DNA of 64,000 nt from Favolaschia claudopus (GCA_037176885.1 JAWWNJ010000003.1:930001-994000); one strand, 5' to 3'; numbered from the stretch's first letter, positions 51,452-63,237 are shown. A program made the numbers and translations. The notes: generated by a model from the sequence alone, not told the origin.

Positions 51452-52419
51452 TGTGACACAGCTTCGCTGTTTACATTGAAAACACCCCAAACTCACATAC
51501 CAACCTCCCAGTTTTATTCAACCCTTCTATTCTATATACCCTTGGCTCTCTATCCTCCGTCTTTCACCTCTTTTGCTTCATCGTGACCACCGACACAAAC
51601 CAGTTGAACCGTGGGAATCTCGGATGATCGCATCATTTCGTCTTACCTCGACTTTTGAATATCCGTTCCTGGCTCCCACCTCCAGCGCAAAGCCGATTTC
51701 AGGGTCCAAACACGCTCATATGGTCAGGATCACCTCGAGGCAACGATGTCAGCAATTCCTCATTGACCCATGTGGAACAAATAACCCACATTTCTCCCCG
51801 ACTCAATTTTATTGGTTGAACTCGAATCCAAGGTGAAAGAACATATTCTGTGCCTTACTACGAGCATGTGGTCGAGTTCTGAATCATAGAAACAACCCCT
51901 GAATCTTGATATTTGGCTGTGCAAGCCATATGGACATCTCCTTCCTATTTATTTTGTACCGCATGTATGGACCCAGAATATTGGTACCTCTCTTCGTATT
52001 TATTCACAAATGTACTTCAATAGCATCGTACCAATTACTACCCGTTTCTACATAACCTTTGGTGCCAACCGACCGTCTCTTTTGCTTGAGGTTTGCAAGA
52101 ATAACATCTTGGAACCCATATCTTCTGCCACACTCGCCCTCCCGTCTAAACACTCTGGATTTAAATAACCAACGGTAAAATCGATCCTTACTTTATTTTA
52201 ACCTTCCAGCCTACAGATCACTGTCTTCTCTTGAAACCCTCCACGTCTCATCGAAATACAGCGAGGTCTTCGCACTGGGTCGACCTCTCATCTATCTCGA
52301 CAACATTTCCTATTCGGGTTGGATTCGGACTGAACGCGCTTCAAACCCACTCACCCGAGTTTCGTAACCTAACGCCTGGTTTAAACGTTACTTCGGAGTA
52401 TTCAATATACGACGTTACA
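51452..52419 (+). repeat. Candidate 5' LTR of Gypsy-A
   Basis: It starts TGTGAC and ends GTTACA (inverted termini), with a TATA-like CTATATACCC near 51533. The end is followed at two bases by TGGAGCCCACCGCGAGGGG, similar to the primer-binding sites of fungal Gypsy elements. No second LTR is available for comparison, so both edges are provisional. Confidence 0.45.
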
Positions 52420-52447
52420 TCTGGAGCCCACCGCGAGGGGTTGTGAA

Positions 52448-54063
52448 GTGACAATCAGCTCCCTTTCCTTCCCAATATTGAATTCAACTCACCGAATCAC
52501 ATTCTCTCGTCCCACCCCGTCGCGCATCCCTCGCTATATCGCTCGCTCCACCATCATGTCAACCACACAAGTTCAGCCAAGGGCTCGCAGCCAGGTTGAT
52601 ATGCCCTCTTTGAATGCTCGAGGCGCCCCAAAGAAATTTACGGGCAAACCCAAGGACGTCGCTCGTTTCATTACGCACCTCGACAAGCTTTTTGCTGAAA
52701 ACAACGTTACCTCTGAGACGGAAAAAATCGAATGCTTGGCCGACTATTGCTCTCGTAATGTGGTCCATATCCTTGAAGGAATGAAACATTATGCCACACC
52801 GAATTGGGCGCACCTTTCTACGGACATGCTGTCCTTATTTGACGCCGACAAAGACCATCAGCGGCACACGTTCAGCGATCTCGTAAAACTCACGAATAAA
52901 TGGCGCAAACGGCCGATTAAATCTATGTCCCAATGGCGCCGTTATATTCGCGCATATACCAAAGTTTCGGGTTGGTTGGAGAACCAGAAACTAATCACCC
53001 GGGCAGAGGCAGAGCGCTACCTCTGGCACGGAATGCCTTCAGCACTCCGAGAAATCGTCGAGGAACGTCTTCTTGCGGCGGATCCCACTCGGGACATGTC
53101 AAAACCGTTTCCCAAAGACGACATTATCAAGATTGTGGAGGCCAAATTTCGCCGAAATTGGTTCGACGCGGAACTTGATTCCTCTGAATCTGATTCAGAG
53201 GATAGCGAATCCTCCTCGGACGACGAAACAGACTCGTCTGAAAGCGATTCAGATGATGACTATGTCCCCCGCAAAAAGAAATCCAAGAAGTCGAAAAGAA
53301 AGCCAAAGAAACGCACGCGTAAAGCCAAAGACTCGGCACCTCTTCCTACCACTTCTAACCCCAAGTCGAGTTCGAAAATCGCACAGGAGTCTACCGACGA
53401 AGTTTCCGAACTCATAAAACGGATGAGTCGGATGAGTATTATGAGGATCCTGAGTACAATTATCTGTACTATCAGGCTACGAAACTCGATCCTCATGCTG
53501 TTAATTGCCTTCGAGTGCCTATTCTCACAGTCAGCCAACCCCCTCTTCCCCCGAATAATTTTCGCAACAATCAATACTCACCTCCTGGCGCTTCTCAAAA
53601 TCAATTGCAACCTCGTCCACCCGTTCGCGCTGAAGATCGACTCTGCTGGGGTTGCGGCAAAAATGGACATGGATTATGGGAATGCACTGCTATCCAGGAA
53701 GTTGTTTCTCGTGGGGATTTGAAGAGAGGAGATCGTGGAACCCTCGAATGGCCAGATGGAAGATTATTGCGGCGATACGGTCAACAGAACGAGACCTTAA
53801 TTGATGCCTTTAATCGGCAACGACAGCCCGCCGCTGCTCCACCTGCTCAGGCGAATTTCACATACACCTCGAGCGCACCAGTGCAGGCATGCAATACCCT
53901 TGAGACGATTCCTGAGGAGTCTATCATGCCCGTCTTTGTTCAATCGTCGACAACGGATGAAGAACTTACCAAGATATTTGCTGTGACCCGATCATCGGAT
54001 AGATTCGTCGAGAAGCCATCGCCCTACCCTAAAGTTAACGACCTCAAACTCGTTCACATGTAA
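52448..54063 (+). pseudogene. Gypsy-A gag with zinc knuckle
   Basis: The frame is open from 52448, with a likely start at ATG 52556. Capsid-like text: APKKFTGKPKDVARFITHLD, EKIECLADYCSRNVVHILEG, RHTFSDLVKLTNKWRKRPIK, AERYLWHGMPSALREIVEER. An acidic serine-rich spacer and basic KKKSKKSKRKPKKRTRK follow. After a frameshift near 53450-53510 the knuckle CWGCGKNGHGLWEC (about 53640) and a proline-rich tail run to TAA at 54063. Gag of this type is common in mushroom Gypsy elements. Confidence 0.8.
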
Positions 54064-54080
54064 AGGACTCAGGAACTCCT

Positions 54081-55122
54081 TTGGAACCTGCCTTGGAACA
54101 GCAACCAATCAAGCGCGAGCACAGGGAAGAACAGATCCCCATTCAGCGTCCTATCGACGCAATTGAATCCCGCATTGATTTTTCCAAAGACGATGTCATT
54201 ATGGAAGACTCACAGCCAGTTTCGAAGCCGAATAATTCAACGACAAATCCACCAAAGCCGGCCAAGAAATCAGGACCGAGACAGTCGGCAGTGTCTGCCT
54301 TCGTTGACCCTGAACACCTTACTGAACACTCCAATCACTTTACCAGCGGGTCAAATCCTCGGTATCTCTTCTTCTGTATCCAATGCTCTCAGCGAAGCAA
54401 TCCGACTCAAGAATCACCCCCGAAATCAACACGCAGTAAATTCCATTGCGGAAAATCTTTCCGAGCTGCCCATTCAAACAAATATTCCCCGTGAAAACAC
54501 TGCCTTTACCGCAGCATCTTTCGTGTCCAGGGACAGTCAGAAACTCATTCGGGTCCAAGTTACTATCAACGGGAAAAAAATTCTGGCTATTATTGATACG
54601 GGTTCCATGCTGAACTTAGTCTCTCGAGGAGCCTGGCGAAAAATTCTTCCACATGTTTCCATGGATATCTCGAGACATGTGAACATGGGGGACGCAAACG
54701 GTGGCCAAAAGGAGCTCCGGGGATACCTTTCCGACGTACAACTCACAATGGGCGGTGCGAGCACGAGCGCAAATTTTTGGGTCGGAGAATCCTTCCCCTT
54801 TGATATGCTACTCGGCCGACCTTGGCAAAAGGGAAACTTTGTGTCAATAGACGAACGAACGGATGGAACGTACCTGATCTTCCGTGACCCAGACACCGGA
54901 AATAATCGTTTCCAACTATTAGTTGAAGGGGAAGAAGATCAGCACATGCAAAGCAACCTTGTTCCTATGCCGGGGTCATTCATGACCCACATCATTCATA
55001 CGGCCCGTCCCTTTGTTTCCTGCGCTACCTCGCAATCTATGCATCCTGTGTATACTCACGAAGATGAGAATTTTCCTCCGAAATCTTTGAAAAGTGTCCC
55101 ATTTGGTGAGAAAACCACATAG
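54081..55122 (+). pseudogene. Gypsy-A aspartic protease region; RT and integrase missing
   Basis: 54081-54340 is a linker in one frame. From about 54340 a shifted frame reads GQILGISSSVSNALSEAIRL, then the retropepsin core ILAIIDTGSMLNLVSRGAWR (DTG active site), LRGYLSDVQLTMGG, FPFDMLLGRPWQ and SIDERTDGTYLIFRD. The frame stops at 55122, and no RT follows in this orientation. The element is therefore 3' truncated where it meets Gypsy-B. Confidence 0.8.
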
Positions 55123-55267
55123 AAACACTCAGAAAAAAAGTGGTCTGAATTTTTTTGTGGGTCATATAGCAAGGGACCAGGGGACATTTTGGCAACTCTG
55201 CCCAATAGGAACCCTTCATTGAACCTCTATCTAAGACTTGTATTGGGCAAAATTCCCAATCTGGAAC
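55123..55267. other. Junction between two convergent Gypsy fragments
   Basis: It contains a short inverted pair TGCCCAATA / TATTGGGCA and no coding motif. It is the breakpoint or an unrecognised small insertion. Confidence 0.4.
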
Positions 55268-55839
55268 TTAGCATCGTGCTACAGGTTCCGCACCAGGCTT
55301 CATTGGTATCTCAACCTTTGTTTCATAATTTCTCAATCTACCGTCAAGTCCGAATGCTGAACTACAGTCGAAGCTGCCGTAACCCATAGGCCTCGGTGGA
55401 GCCAAAAAGGTATGGGGTATGGCAGAGCTATGGGTTTTCCCAGCCAAAAGTCGGTCAAAGTCCCCCAAAAATGTATGGGTTAAGGCCGATTATGGGTTAT
55501 GAGAGCTATGGGTTATGACAGCTTCGACTGTATTGCGTATGAGAACCTCTTCGAGCTGCTTCCGCTGCTCCGGCGTAACATCTGGTGAGATGTCGATTTC
55601 TGTCAGCAGTTGTGCCGAACTCACCGGTTCTGGAGGAACTTCAGCAGTCTTTGGTCCACCTTCTAGGGGTTCTTCCGCCAGCGGATCGTCTGGTTCTGTT
55701 GCATTGCGTTGAGCCTTCGATGCAATTTCCGTCTCTGAGCCCACAGCGCAAGAGAGATGAGGTGACGGCATGACAGGTACTGCCACCGGTGAAGATCCCG
55801 CTGTCTCCGGTCGGCAATCATTCTCACTTTTGCCTCCGT
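55268..55839 (-). pseudogene. Gypsy-B: region before RT and RT start
   Basis: Minus strand: VSSAQLLTEIDISPDVTPEQ and RKQLEEVLIRN, then (after the MITE at 55365-55530) SAFGLDGRLRNYETKVEIPM and KPGAEPVARC. AFGLDGRL is the standard segment just before Gypsy RT. The frame ends at 55268; the RT catalytic domain, RNase H and integrase are lost. Confidence 0.8.
55365..55530. mobile_element. 166-bp Tc1/mariner-type MITE with TA target duplication
   Basis: Ends CAGTCGAAGCTGCCGTAACC / GGTTATGACAGCTTCGACTG, flanked by TA at 55363-55364 and 55531-55532. Removing it rejoins LIRN to SSAFGLDG in the Gypsy-B frame. The interior repeats TATGGGTT several times. Confidence 0.9.
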
Positions 55840-55847
55840 CCCAAGGG

Positions 55848-56342
55848 TGTGCGGAAACCAAAAAAAAATACCTATGGCTGTTTTTTTTCAAACCGACCTT
55901 TTGGCTGAACCACCCTACCACGTAAGCATTACGTACTGTCCAAATCGAGTAATTATTCACGTGATACTATCATGCCGAAAAGCTTGACCAAAGCTTGACT
56001 GAAAATATGAACTCAAAACAACTGTTAGAGGTGGTATAAGATGAATTAAGCACTAAATATCTATTACAGCCCAGCAAAGCGACGCATGCATCATATCCTC
56101 TGTTGCGTCTGATATCAAACACAGACTACACAGTCAAAGTTGATCGTCCCAAATAGGATGGGATGCCGGTGAAACCCGAAAAGAGCCATGTGAACCTTGT
56201 TGACGGGGATATTTCGAGTAGAAACAACGGTAACAGTGATTTCTATTAGGTGTATTTGAGATCTAGGAACCATATTCCACCCTTCAAAAAATAATCAATT
56301 TTTTTTTCTTTCTGACGCTCCCGGGTCGAACCACCCTCCCTG
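55848..56342. mobile_element. Insertion of about 495 bp between Gypsy-B protease and RT
   Basis: It separates two blocks of the same minus-strand polyprotein. The flanking 8-mers CCCAAGGG (55840-55847) and CCCTAGGT (56343-56350) agree at 6 of 8 places, a possible decayed hAT-type duplication. One end reads CAGGGAGGGTGGTTCG on the minus strand; the other contains the ACGTGGTAGGGTGGTTC motif also seen at 8930. T runs lie just inside both ends. Confidence 0.5.
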
Positions 56343-57830
56343 CCCTAGGTCTCGGCTTGACGGGCCGGCACACCCTTGCTCCGTCCACCACCGTCGATTC
56401 GCCAGACTGCTCAGCAACAAGTGTGCGGATAAGGTGAGCATGAGCATTAATCTTCTGCTGCTGTGCTGGACTAAACTTATTCAATTTGTCTAGCCAGGAC
56501 TTCGGATTACGGGCAGTACCAAGCACTTGACCAGCCGTAATGACTACAGGCATCTTTGAAAAGTTCGCAACATGAAGTACCGGTTTTTCCTTTGAAATGA
56601 GAGTATCAGCAGCGCCATAAAAATCGTCTTCATTGCCATTTGAAGCTATTTTTCTTTCCACAAAAAGCGAGTCTTGATTTTTAGGAAAGTTCGCACCGAC
56701 TGGAACAATTTTACTTGATTCCGGGGCAATAACAGTACGTTCAGTTGCCCAAACTTCTGCATTTCTTTGACGCTGATGAGCCCGTCGTTTTAGCTTCTGA
56801 TTTCGACGATGAACTCCTTTCGAAGATCCAGAATGCTTTACTTCAGATTGAACTTTGACTTTGAAGGCATGGCCTTCGTCATCCAATAAACTCGGTGAAG
56901 TCGAAGATTCAACCTTCAATTGACGCCCAGAACTTCCGAAGCGCAAGTAGGTATTCCCTTCCTCTCTGACTATAGAAATTGAATACTGATCCGCAAAATC
57001 ATTGCCTAGGATGAACGGAGTTGACATACCGCTAACAACATATGCTTCAACATTCAATTTCACCGGTCCCTCGTTTGTATGGAAGTACAAATCGACATTA
57101 ACGTATCCAGATATAGACGAACGTCCCGTTACCTGGATCAATTTCACATCGTGACCTGACTTTACTTTCGGGGGATGGGTGAGTGAATCAAGAGTGCTTC
57201 GCGAGATCAAGGTAATGTCTGATCCGGAGTCGATGATAACTTGAACAGGATCCGTTTCTAGGCCTCCAATCGTAGCAGTGGCTTCAGTAGCAAGGGAACC
57301 AAGGAATGAAGAGCCCGCCGGCCTTGCCATATGCTTTCGCAATTCAATCAAAGGCTGTTGTTCTGCGACTCGCGCATCCGTATGAATTACTCGATAATTC
57401 ACGGCCTTTATTTCTCTAGCAAGACGGCGTCTAGATCTTCGATTCAACGAAGGCTTTGAATAATAACTTCCACAGGAAGTTTCCGAAGCATTTGTAGCAT
57501 CGTTCGAAGGTACGTCCGCTTCGATCTGTTCTGAAGACGGCAAGATTTCCTCAATGTTACCCCCCAGGGCTGAAGACATATCCACATCGTTGGATGTAGA
57601 TTCAGTAATCTGAGGGGACTCTTCAAAACCCGACTGGGGTTCATTGATCGAGGTAAGTTCGCTTTCTTCGTCAACGTAATATAGGTCATCGTATTGATCT
57701 TGCGCATCAAAGTCTTCACGGGTAGCGGAAGCCAGGTTAGTGCGTGCAGCACGGTTCCCTTTAAAGGAATGCTCACACTCATTATCCCAGTGCTTACCGC
57801 TTCCACAGTGACGACAAGGACGTGCACCTT
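56343..57830 (-). pseudogene. Gypsy-B zinc knuckle and aspartic protease
   Basis: The knuckle CRHCGSGKHWDNEC lies near 57773-57815. An acidic linker leads into the ORF from 57585: SLATEATATIGGLETDPVQV, then VIIDSGSDITLISRSTLDSL (D-S-G catalytic triad), NVDLYFHTNEGPVKLNVEAY and MSTPFILGNDFADQYSISIV, a complete retropepsin fold. The following 200 residues link protease to RT (VWATERTVIAPESSKIVPVG). The last 17 residues of the open frame, up to 56284, belong to the inserted element. Confidence 0.85.
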
Positions 57831-59873
57831 TCGATTCGGGAGTTGCGCGCTTCGAAACATTGCGATCATCTTTCGGAAACTTTGGTTCAGGAAGATTCGA
57901 AGACCAACCGACTAGGTTCGCACGAGCAGATCAAAACGAGGATCGATTCGAGTTATCATACTCGCGATAGGGTCTGTTATCCCGTTCGCGCATATCAAGC
58001 TTCATTAACGCCTCTTCATGGAAACGGATAGCGGCCTGGAACTCAACTACATCTTGATACAGTTGGGTTGTGAGAATTGTATTCCACAACGTAGGTGCGC
58101 CATCCATCACATGAAGAATAATTTCTGAATCACTCAGTGTGTAAACCGTATTCAACCTTACGAATGAAGTATTGAGTCGGCTTCTCACGAGCGTGTCCAG
58201 CTTCACGGTACGATGCTTGATTGGCACGAGAACGTTGTCGGTCAAGCCAGTTGCGGTTCATGAAGTAAGTCATGAATGCATTTCGCAATGTATCCCAATT
58301 GGCTTCAATGGTATTGCGATAGGCCTTCGGTAAGGACCAGTACCAAGTCTCAGCTTCGCCTTGAAGTCGGCGAGGCGCAATTCTTCCAAGCTGTCGCCAT
58401 ACTGTTGACGATTCACGTGCAATGTCATTAACCTTGAGGATCCACCGAACAATTGTATCCACGTTCCCGTCCCAAGCTGGTACGTTCTCAGTTTTTAATT
58501 TGAATTCAAAATGAGGCTCCCTACTTCCTCCCGGACCGTATAAGTTGGCTCCAGATATAGTTACTCCAGGAGTCGTATTATTTCTTGGCGGTTGAGGTGG
58601 AGGCATAGGAGGAGCATTCGGAAGGCCAGGACCATTTCCACCATCAGGATCATCATCATCCGGGTCACCGGTGCTCCAGAGGCTGGTGGTTGCCGAAGCG
58701 GAGTTGGTTGAGCTGGTTGAGAACGAATTCCGCCGTAAGCATTCGACATACTAGGTTGTCGAGCTTCGCGGGAATTACCGGAAGTTCCTTGAGGATGCAT
58801 GCGACGCATCTGGTCAGCTTCCTCAGGCTCCATAGTCGGAATATAAGAACGATCGGATTGAAATAATCCTTCCATAGGTTCGAAGAGTTCAGAAATTCGC
58901 TGATTTCCTCTAGGCAAGCCGGTAGGAAGCGGATTTCGAAAACTCGTGTCCTGAGTAAGTGGATAAGTCGTAGATTCATCGTATGCTGACTTCCAGTGGC
59001 GTGGAACACGAAGCTGCGGCGGTGTTGAAGCCATTCTTGGAACACCGTAAGGATTAAACTGCTGCGACTCTCTCCTATTCTCAGGTAGGGTCGGAGTAGT
59101 CGGAGGTTCAGGCTTAGCGGTAACGTTCCCTTGCGAAGAATAAATTCTTGAAGCAGCTTCGGTAATATCAGGATCGCGATCGCGTGGTTGATGGCTTTGA
59201 AAGTCATAATACTTATGTGCAAGCATCAGAAAATTCTCAACCTCGACTCTGAAGCAAACACCAAGAATCTCGAAGTCGTTAGGACGAAAAACATCGTTGA
59301 TGTCATCCTGGTCACCCCATTGAGGTAAGGGAGGCGGAGTTTCTCCTTCTAAAACAAACGAGTTTTCACATTCACGGCGCATAGTTTCCAAGGCACGGAG
59401 TAAAATTTTATAAGTCGACGCACGAAGACGATACGCAAACGTACCATCAATCAAGGTAAGCCTTTCCAAGTCCCGCAAGGTACGATTGAGAGCCTCCCAC
59501 TGTTTTGGAAAGTCATCATTCGCTATATTGCGAGAAAGCTTAATTGCGTGATGCAAGAAACCTTTATTGATAGCATGCGCACCTTTGGTAAGTGCTTCTG
59601 AGCGTCGTGCGAGAACTGTAGTGTTACTTCCAATTCGGCCAAGGGGCTTCAGTGTCGGGAATACAATCGAGACCATTTGAGGAGGATCGTCGCTGAGCAA
59701 GTCGTCATCGACTGCATGTTGCAGATCGATCAGCGGAGCGAGGGTGATCTCCTCGACAGTCCTTTCTTCGCGCTGCGATGAAGGACTCCCAGTTGCTGAG
59801 CGATTGGGTGACTTTGCGGATTGGAAGAAGCATCCATAGGATCGGTGGTAGGAGGATGGGTTGTAGTAGCCAT
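57831..59873 (-). pseudogene. Gypsy-B gag, several frameshifts
   Basis: Start ATG at 59873 (MATTTHPPTTDPMDASSNPQ). A shifted frame follows from about 59810 (LAPLIDLQHAVDDD...IVFPTLKPLGRIGSN) through a long N-terminal region to about 58600. The capsid core is in another frame (58606-58130): EPHFEFKLKTENVPAWDGNV, RIAPRRLQGEAETWYWSLPK, WDTLRNAFMTYFMNRNW. A last frame (58245-57931) has HEEALMKLDMRERDNRPYRE. All segments are retrotransposon gag (RRLQGEAETWY is the hallmark). At least three frameshifts. Confidence 0.8.
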
Positions 59874-59947
59874 CGGAGGAAAATGAAATGAACAGTTAAT
59901 GGCAAACGTACCTGATTAAGCAAGAGATCTCCCTGTGTGTCCACCAG

Positions 59948-60438
59948 TGTTGAAGATCCGGGTTAGTTTCGGAAATGTAACTTGAGTATCAATGAATCTC
60001 TATATAAATCAAGGTGTTTTACCTGAACAACTGTCGTAAGAGATCTGATTCTTCTTAAGACGAACTGGGAATATCAACCAGTTATGAGTTGCTTTCTAGT
60101 TGGAGGAGTAAGCGCGCGGCTTTACAACTCTGAGACTAGCTCGATAGATCTTGAAGAGAGCGCGAAGCTTCACTTAAGTTCACGCAAGGTTTACGGTAAA
60201 TCTACGTAGATTAATAGAGGTAAGGAACGACTCCATTTTATAATCTACAAGGATCAACTATAGAATATTCAAGAACTCAATGGAACCTTGAGGAAAGTAG
60301 CAGAATATTCTACTATACCTTCTCCATGACTCGTTCAGACGTCCCGAGTCATATTGAGGCTTATCGGTGTCGATCTGAGAGGGAGGATATGACGCTCTGC
60401 TGCTAAGTAGAAGAACTTAGTAACTTAGCATTGATATC
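59948..60438 (-). repeat. Candidate LTR of Gypsy-B
   Basis: On the minus strand it starts TGATATCAATGC and ends CTTCAACA, followed by one base and TGGTGGACACACAGG. TATAAAATGG near 60230 (minus) could be its promoter TATA. Only one LTR exists, so edges are inferred. Confidence 0.5.
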
Positions 60439-60559
60439 ATGGACGCGGTCCCATGATCAAGGAATGCCGAAAATGCGCCGAGCGCGCGTGAAGTCTTGCG
60501 GGCAAAGCCGAAAGTTGCCGATATCCATCACAATATGGCGGTCAGACCAACGTCTACGG

Positions 60560-61418
60560 AAACCGAGATCACCTACCTGTACAAGCACATGGTCGGTTTG
60601 GTTGCTTCCTGAATTCCCTGTTCATCCAATAACAATGGCCGCACGAGGCCAAATGCACCATCAGCTCCGATGACTACATCTGCCGTTAACGTTTCTCCAG
60701 AATCTAAAGTAATTTCGCGACGCTTAGGGTCAACGGATACTGCCGTGGTACCTAGACGGACGGTGGCCCCTTGACCAACGGCAACGTCGTACATCATTTT
60801 GCGGAGATCAGCAAGCTGAGGGCTTGGCTTGAATGGAGACTGTAGAGCAGAAAGCGGTTCGACTTACATGCCCGAAGAGAAACTCCCCCTGCGTTTCTCG
60901 AAGCACTTCATCATCCCAATAGTGATCACCTAGACGGTCACCTGTCTCCACTGCTTGCGTTCAAATGAGCGGTGTATGAAGACAACATCAGCGCTGGAAC
61001 GCACACCGAGAAATTTGAATTTGCTTGGACTTTGCTGCAAATGCAGAGACCTCAGACTTCAAGTTCCAACGGTACAAGATTTTGGATAAATTTGGAGGAA
61101 GGCGCACGCCGCGGCCAACCTAGACAAGCGGCCCTGAGTATAATATCAACTCGCACCGATATTAAACCAGGACAGACATACATCAGATTGCCCTATTTCC
61201 TTCTCCCGCTCCACCACGACGACTCGATGGCCGACCCTTCGTAGTGCTATGGCGTATGAAAGGCCTGAAACACCAGCGCCAATGATGAGAAATTCGATGA
61301 TCAGCTGTGTCTGTTTCGATGCAGCCTGACGGGAAAGGAAAAGGTAATGCTCTGGTGAGAAAGGTGTTCATTCCAAAGGGAAGAATAGGCGTCGGAGGCC
61401 TCTCACCTCGATACCCAT
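60560..61418 (-). pseudogene. FAD-dependent monooxygenase gene, disrupted at its 3' end
   Basis: Minus strand: MGIE at 61418, an intron (GTGAGAGG...CGTCAG), then AASKQTQLIIEFLIIGAGVS with the Rossmann GxGxxG, and YAIALRRVGHRVVVVERE. Middle exons are eroded (ARLPPNL, WNLKSEV, WDDEVLRETQGEFLFGH). 60797-60573 is clear: MYDVAVGQGATVRLGTTAVS, then DSGETLTADVVIGADGAFGL with the GADG motif. This is the salicylate-hydroxylase-like flavoprotein monooxygenase fold. The substrate-binding and C-terminal parts are lost next to the Gypsy-B LTR at 60438. A TTTAAAAAG motif lies about 70 bases upstream of the start. Confidence 0.75.
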
Positions 61419-61844
61419 GTTGTGAGATGGAAGGAAGTAAGAAGGAAGTGAAAATGAGAACCATAGTGGCAGCTTTTCTCTTTTTAAATGTTCTGCAACG
61501 ATATTCTTGACGTAAACAGGGTTGGTGTGTGAACTTGGTGTGAACCGTCGCAGCGGACCCAAAAGTGATGTGGCTGTGTCGAGTGCTTGTGATGGCTGCT
61601 GTCAATCGCTGCCTTTGACATGCGCACCGTGCCACTGCCACACGTCAAGAATGGCATGCCTTGACTGATGCGGCACTTTCCCGTGTGATCCACAGCCGCT
61701 TTGAGTGATTGCAGCTGATCCCAAGTGATGGGAGCTGATCCAGCGTGATGGCATCGTGTTTCCGAGTGATGTCGCACGTATTTTAACAGATTCAACATAG
61801 CAGAGCTTGCTGGTTGAAGTATCTTCAATGAGAATAAGGTGAAG

Positions 61845-62059
61845 ATGTCGCAAATTTATTTATTGTGTTACCGGGCCCGGTCGTGCCCGGTCAGTTGTTA
61901 TCGGAGGGTGTCGGGCTATCGGCCCGACAGCTGCGTCATAGGGTGGACTCGGGGACTATCGGTCACTATCGTGCCCGACGACCCGACAGGCCCTATAACC
62001 CACTATCGGGCATGGTCTCGAAAGCCTACCAAATAATAAAAATGCAAAATAATTATTTG
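61845..62059 (+). repeat. TATCGGG-rich terminal repeat family, copy 2
   Basis: It starts ATGTCGCAAATTTATTTATT and contains TCGGGCTATCGGCCCGACAG; it matches 10400-10601 in order and orientation. It lies just upstream of the small spliced gene at 62124. Confidence 0.65.
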
Positions 62060-62123
62060 TATTGCCTTGACTGGTCTTTCTCCTTCATCTTATTCCCTTT
62101 GTTCTTCATATGTACTCATTTCG

Positions 62124-62587
62124 ATGCACGCAGCCCACCCTCCTCTATCTCAACAGCCCCTCGAACCTCGCCGTCCGCGACGCCATCAACGGGCAGAGTC
62201 GTGCTTTCGTTCGGCGGCGACGCTTGCGGGGCAGACGAGGAGTGCGAGTAGGGTTCGGAAGTTAAGGATGCTTCAGAACACGGTATGTATCTCAGCTTGC
62301 TATAACCACCGCTGACTTCTTTCTCTCCAGCTCCGACGTAAACACTCCGTCACGCATCGATGCTCAATGCAGTGAGTTCATGGTGGTTGTCGAACTCGTG
62401 TGTACTCACTCTTAAGCAGCGACCAATGGCTGCCTGATTGTACCTCGTCGTCGTTCTTAGGCTTGAGGTGGGTATTTCGTCAACACATCGCGCGCAATTT
62501 CTAACTGTTCCCTGCAGGATCGTTGTGAGTGGCGCGGCGCCGAATCCACGTCAACTCGGCTCTTTCTCTTCAACCTCAGGCTGGTGA
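62124..62587 (+). CDS. Candidate four-exon small gene, unknown basic protein of 106 aa
   Basis: Exons 62124-62282, 62331-62371, 62417-62467 and 62518-62587 total 321 bases with one continuous frame from ATG to TGA. Introns are 48, 45 and 50 bases with donors GTATGT, GTGAGT and GTGGGT, acceptors CCAG, TAAG and GCAG and CTGAC/CTAAC branch motifs. The third exon has a TAAGCAG double acceptor that would add or drop one residue. The N-terminal half is arginine-rich (PRRPRRHQR, ASRVRKLRMLQ); the rest contains SDQWLPDCTSSSFLGLR. No domain recognised. Three consistent introns are the evidence that it is real. Confidence 0.5.
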
Positions 62588-63124
62588 GCATCGACTGTTT
62601 TTATTACCTTCCTTGAGCCGTCATTAATGTGCACACCCAAGGTTCTGGTTGGCCGTCTTAACGTGTTGTCGATGGGCGGCGCGGTGGCGAAGAGGAGGCG
62701 CAATGGGTATTAGAATTAGCCCTGTATTAAAAATAGTAGCAATATATGAATATTCTAGTCCTCGCGATACTGCACGATACCAACCCGATACCGACATCAA
62801 AGTGGTCCCATTATTCTAAAGCCTGGCAACCTCCTGAATCCCCCAGTATTGTGTGGTATCCCGAGGCATGATCTTGGTCAGACGAGGCAGCGCGATACTC
62901 GGCGAGGTTGGGCCGATACCCGACGAGTCCAGCCGCGCCCGAGTTTTCACTGGGGTTGGGGGTTAGCGTTTAGTTCTGATATTTAGATTCTCAGAATCGT
63001 CGGTTACGTAATTTCTGGTTGAGTTCGTGAACGCGTTTCATAAATTTATGAGTACAGTAATAACTTAACATGTTGGGGTGGGGACTTTGTCCCCATAGGT
63101 GGAGAAGTGGTTGCTTCAGTCCGC
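62588..63124. other. No gene seen
   Basis: 62740-62950 has CGATAC/GTATCG motifs (GCGATACTCGGCGAGG) reminiscent of degenerate element ends. Nothing else is identified. Confidence 0.4.
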
Positions 63125-63232
63125 GGGGAATGTCGGACTTTGCCGGAATCCTTGTCCGGGAGCCAGGATGCTTACCAAGCAACTGGACGGACGCTTAGTA
63201 AGCATCTGCATTTTGGCGCCACGTACCGATGA
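63125..63232 (-). repeat. Hairpin-bearing repeat family, diverged copy
   Basis: GATGCTTACCAAGCAACTGG ... CGCTTAGTAAGCATCTGCAT and ACGTACCGATGAATG follow the same order as the copy at 4783-4990, with many substitutions. It lies immediately before the TIR element at 63238. Confidence 0.6.
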
Positions 63233-63237
63233 ATGAA

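Larger units (their letters stand above)
55268..60438 (-). mobile_element. Gypsy-B: LTR retrotransposon, gag-protease half only
   Basis: On the minus strand: candidate LTR (60438-59948), primer-binding-site-like TGGTGGACACACAGGGAG, gag, zinc knuckle, protease, pre-RT. The 3' half and 3' LTR are missing. Two later insertions sit in it (55365-55530 and 55848-56342). Confidence 0.8.

Noticed and set aside
55490..55960. A 156-codon minus ORF as one protein
   Set aside because: Its first part is inserted-element sequence and its last residues lie in a MITE; only the middle belongs to Gypsy-B.
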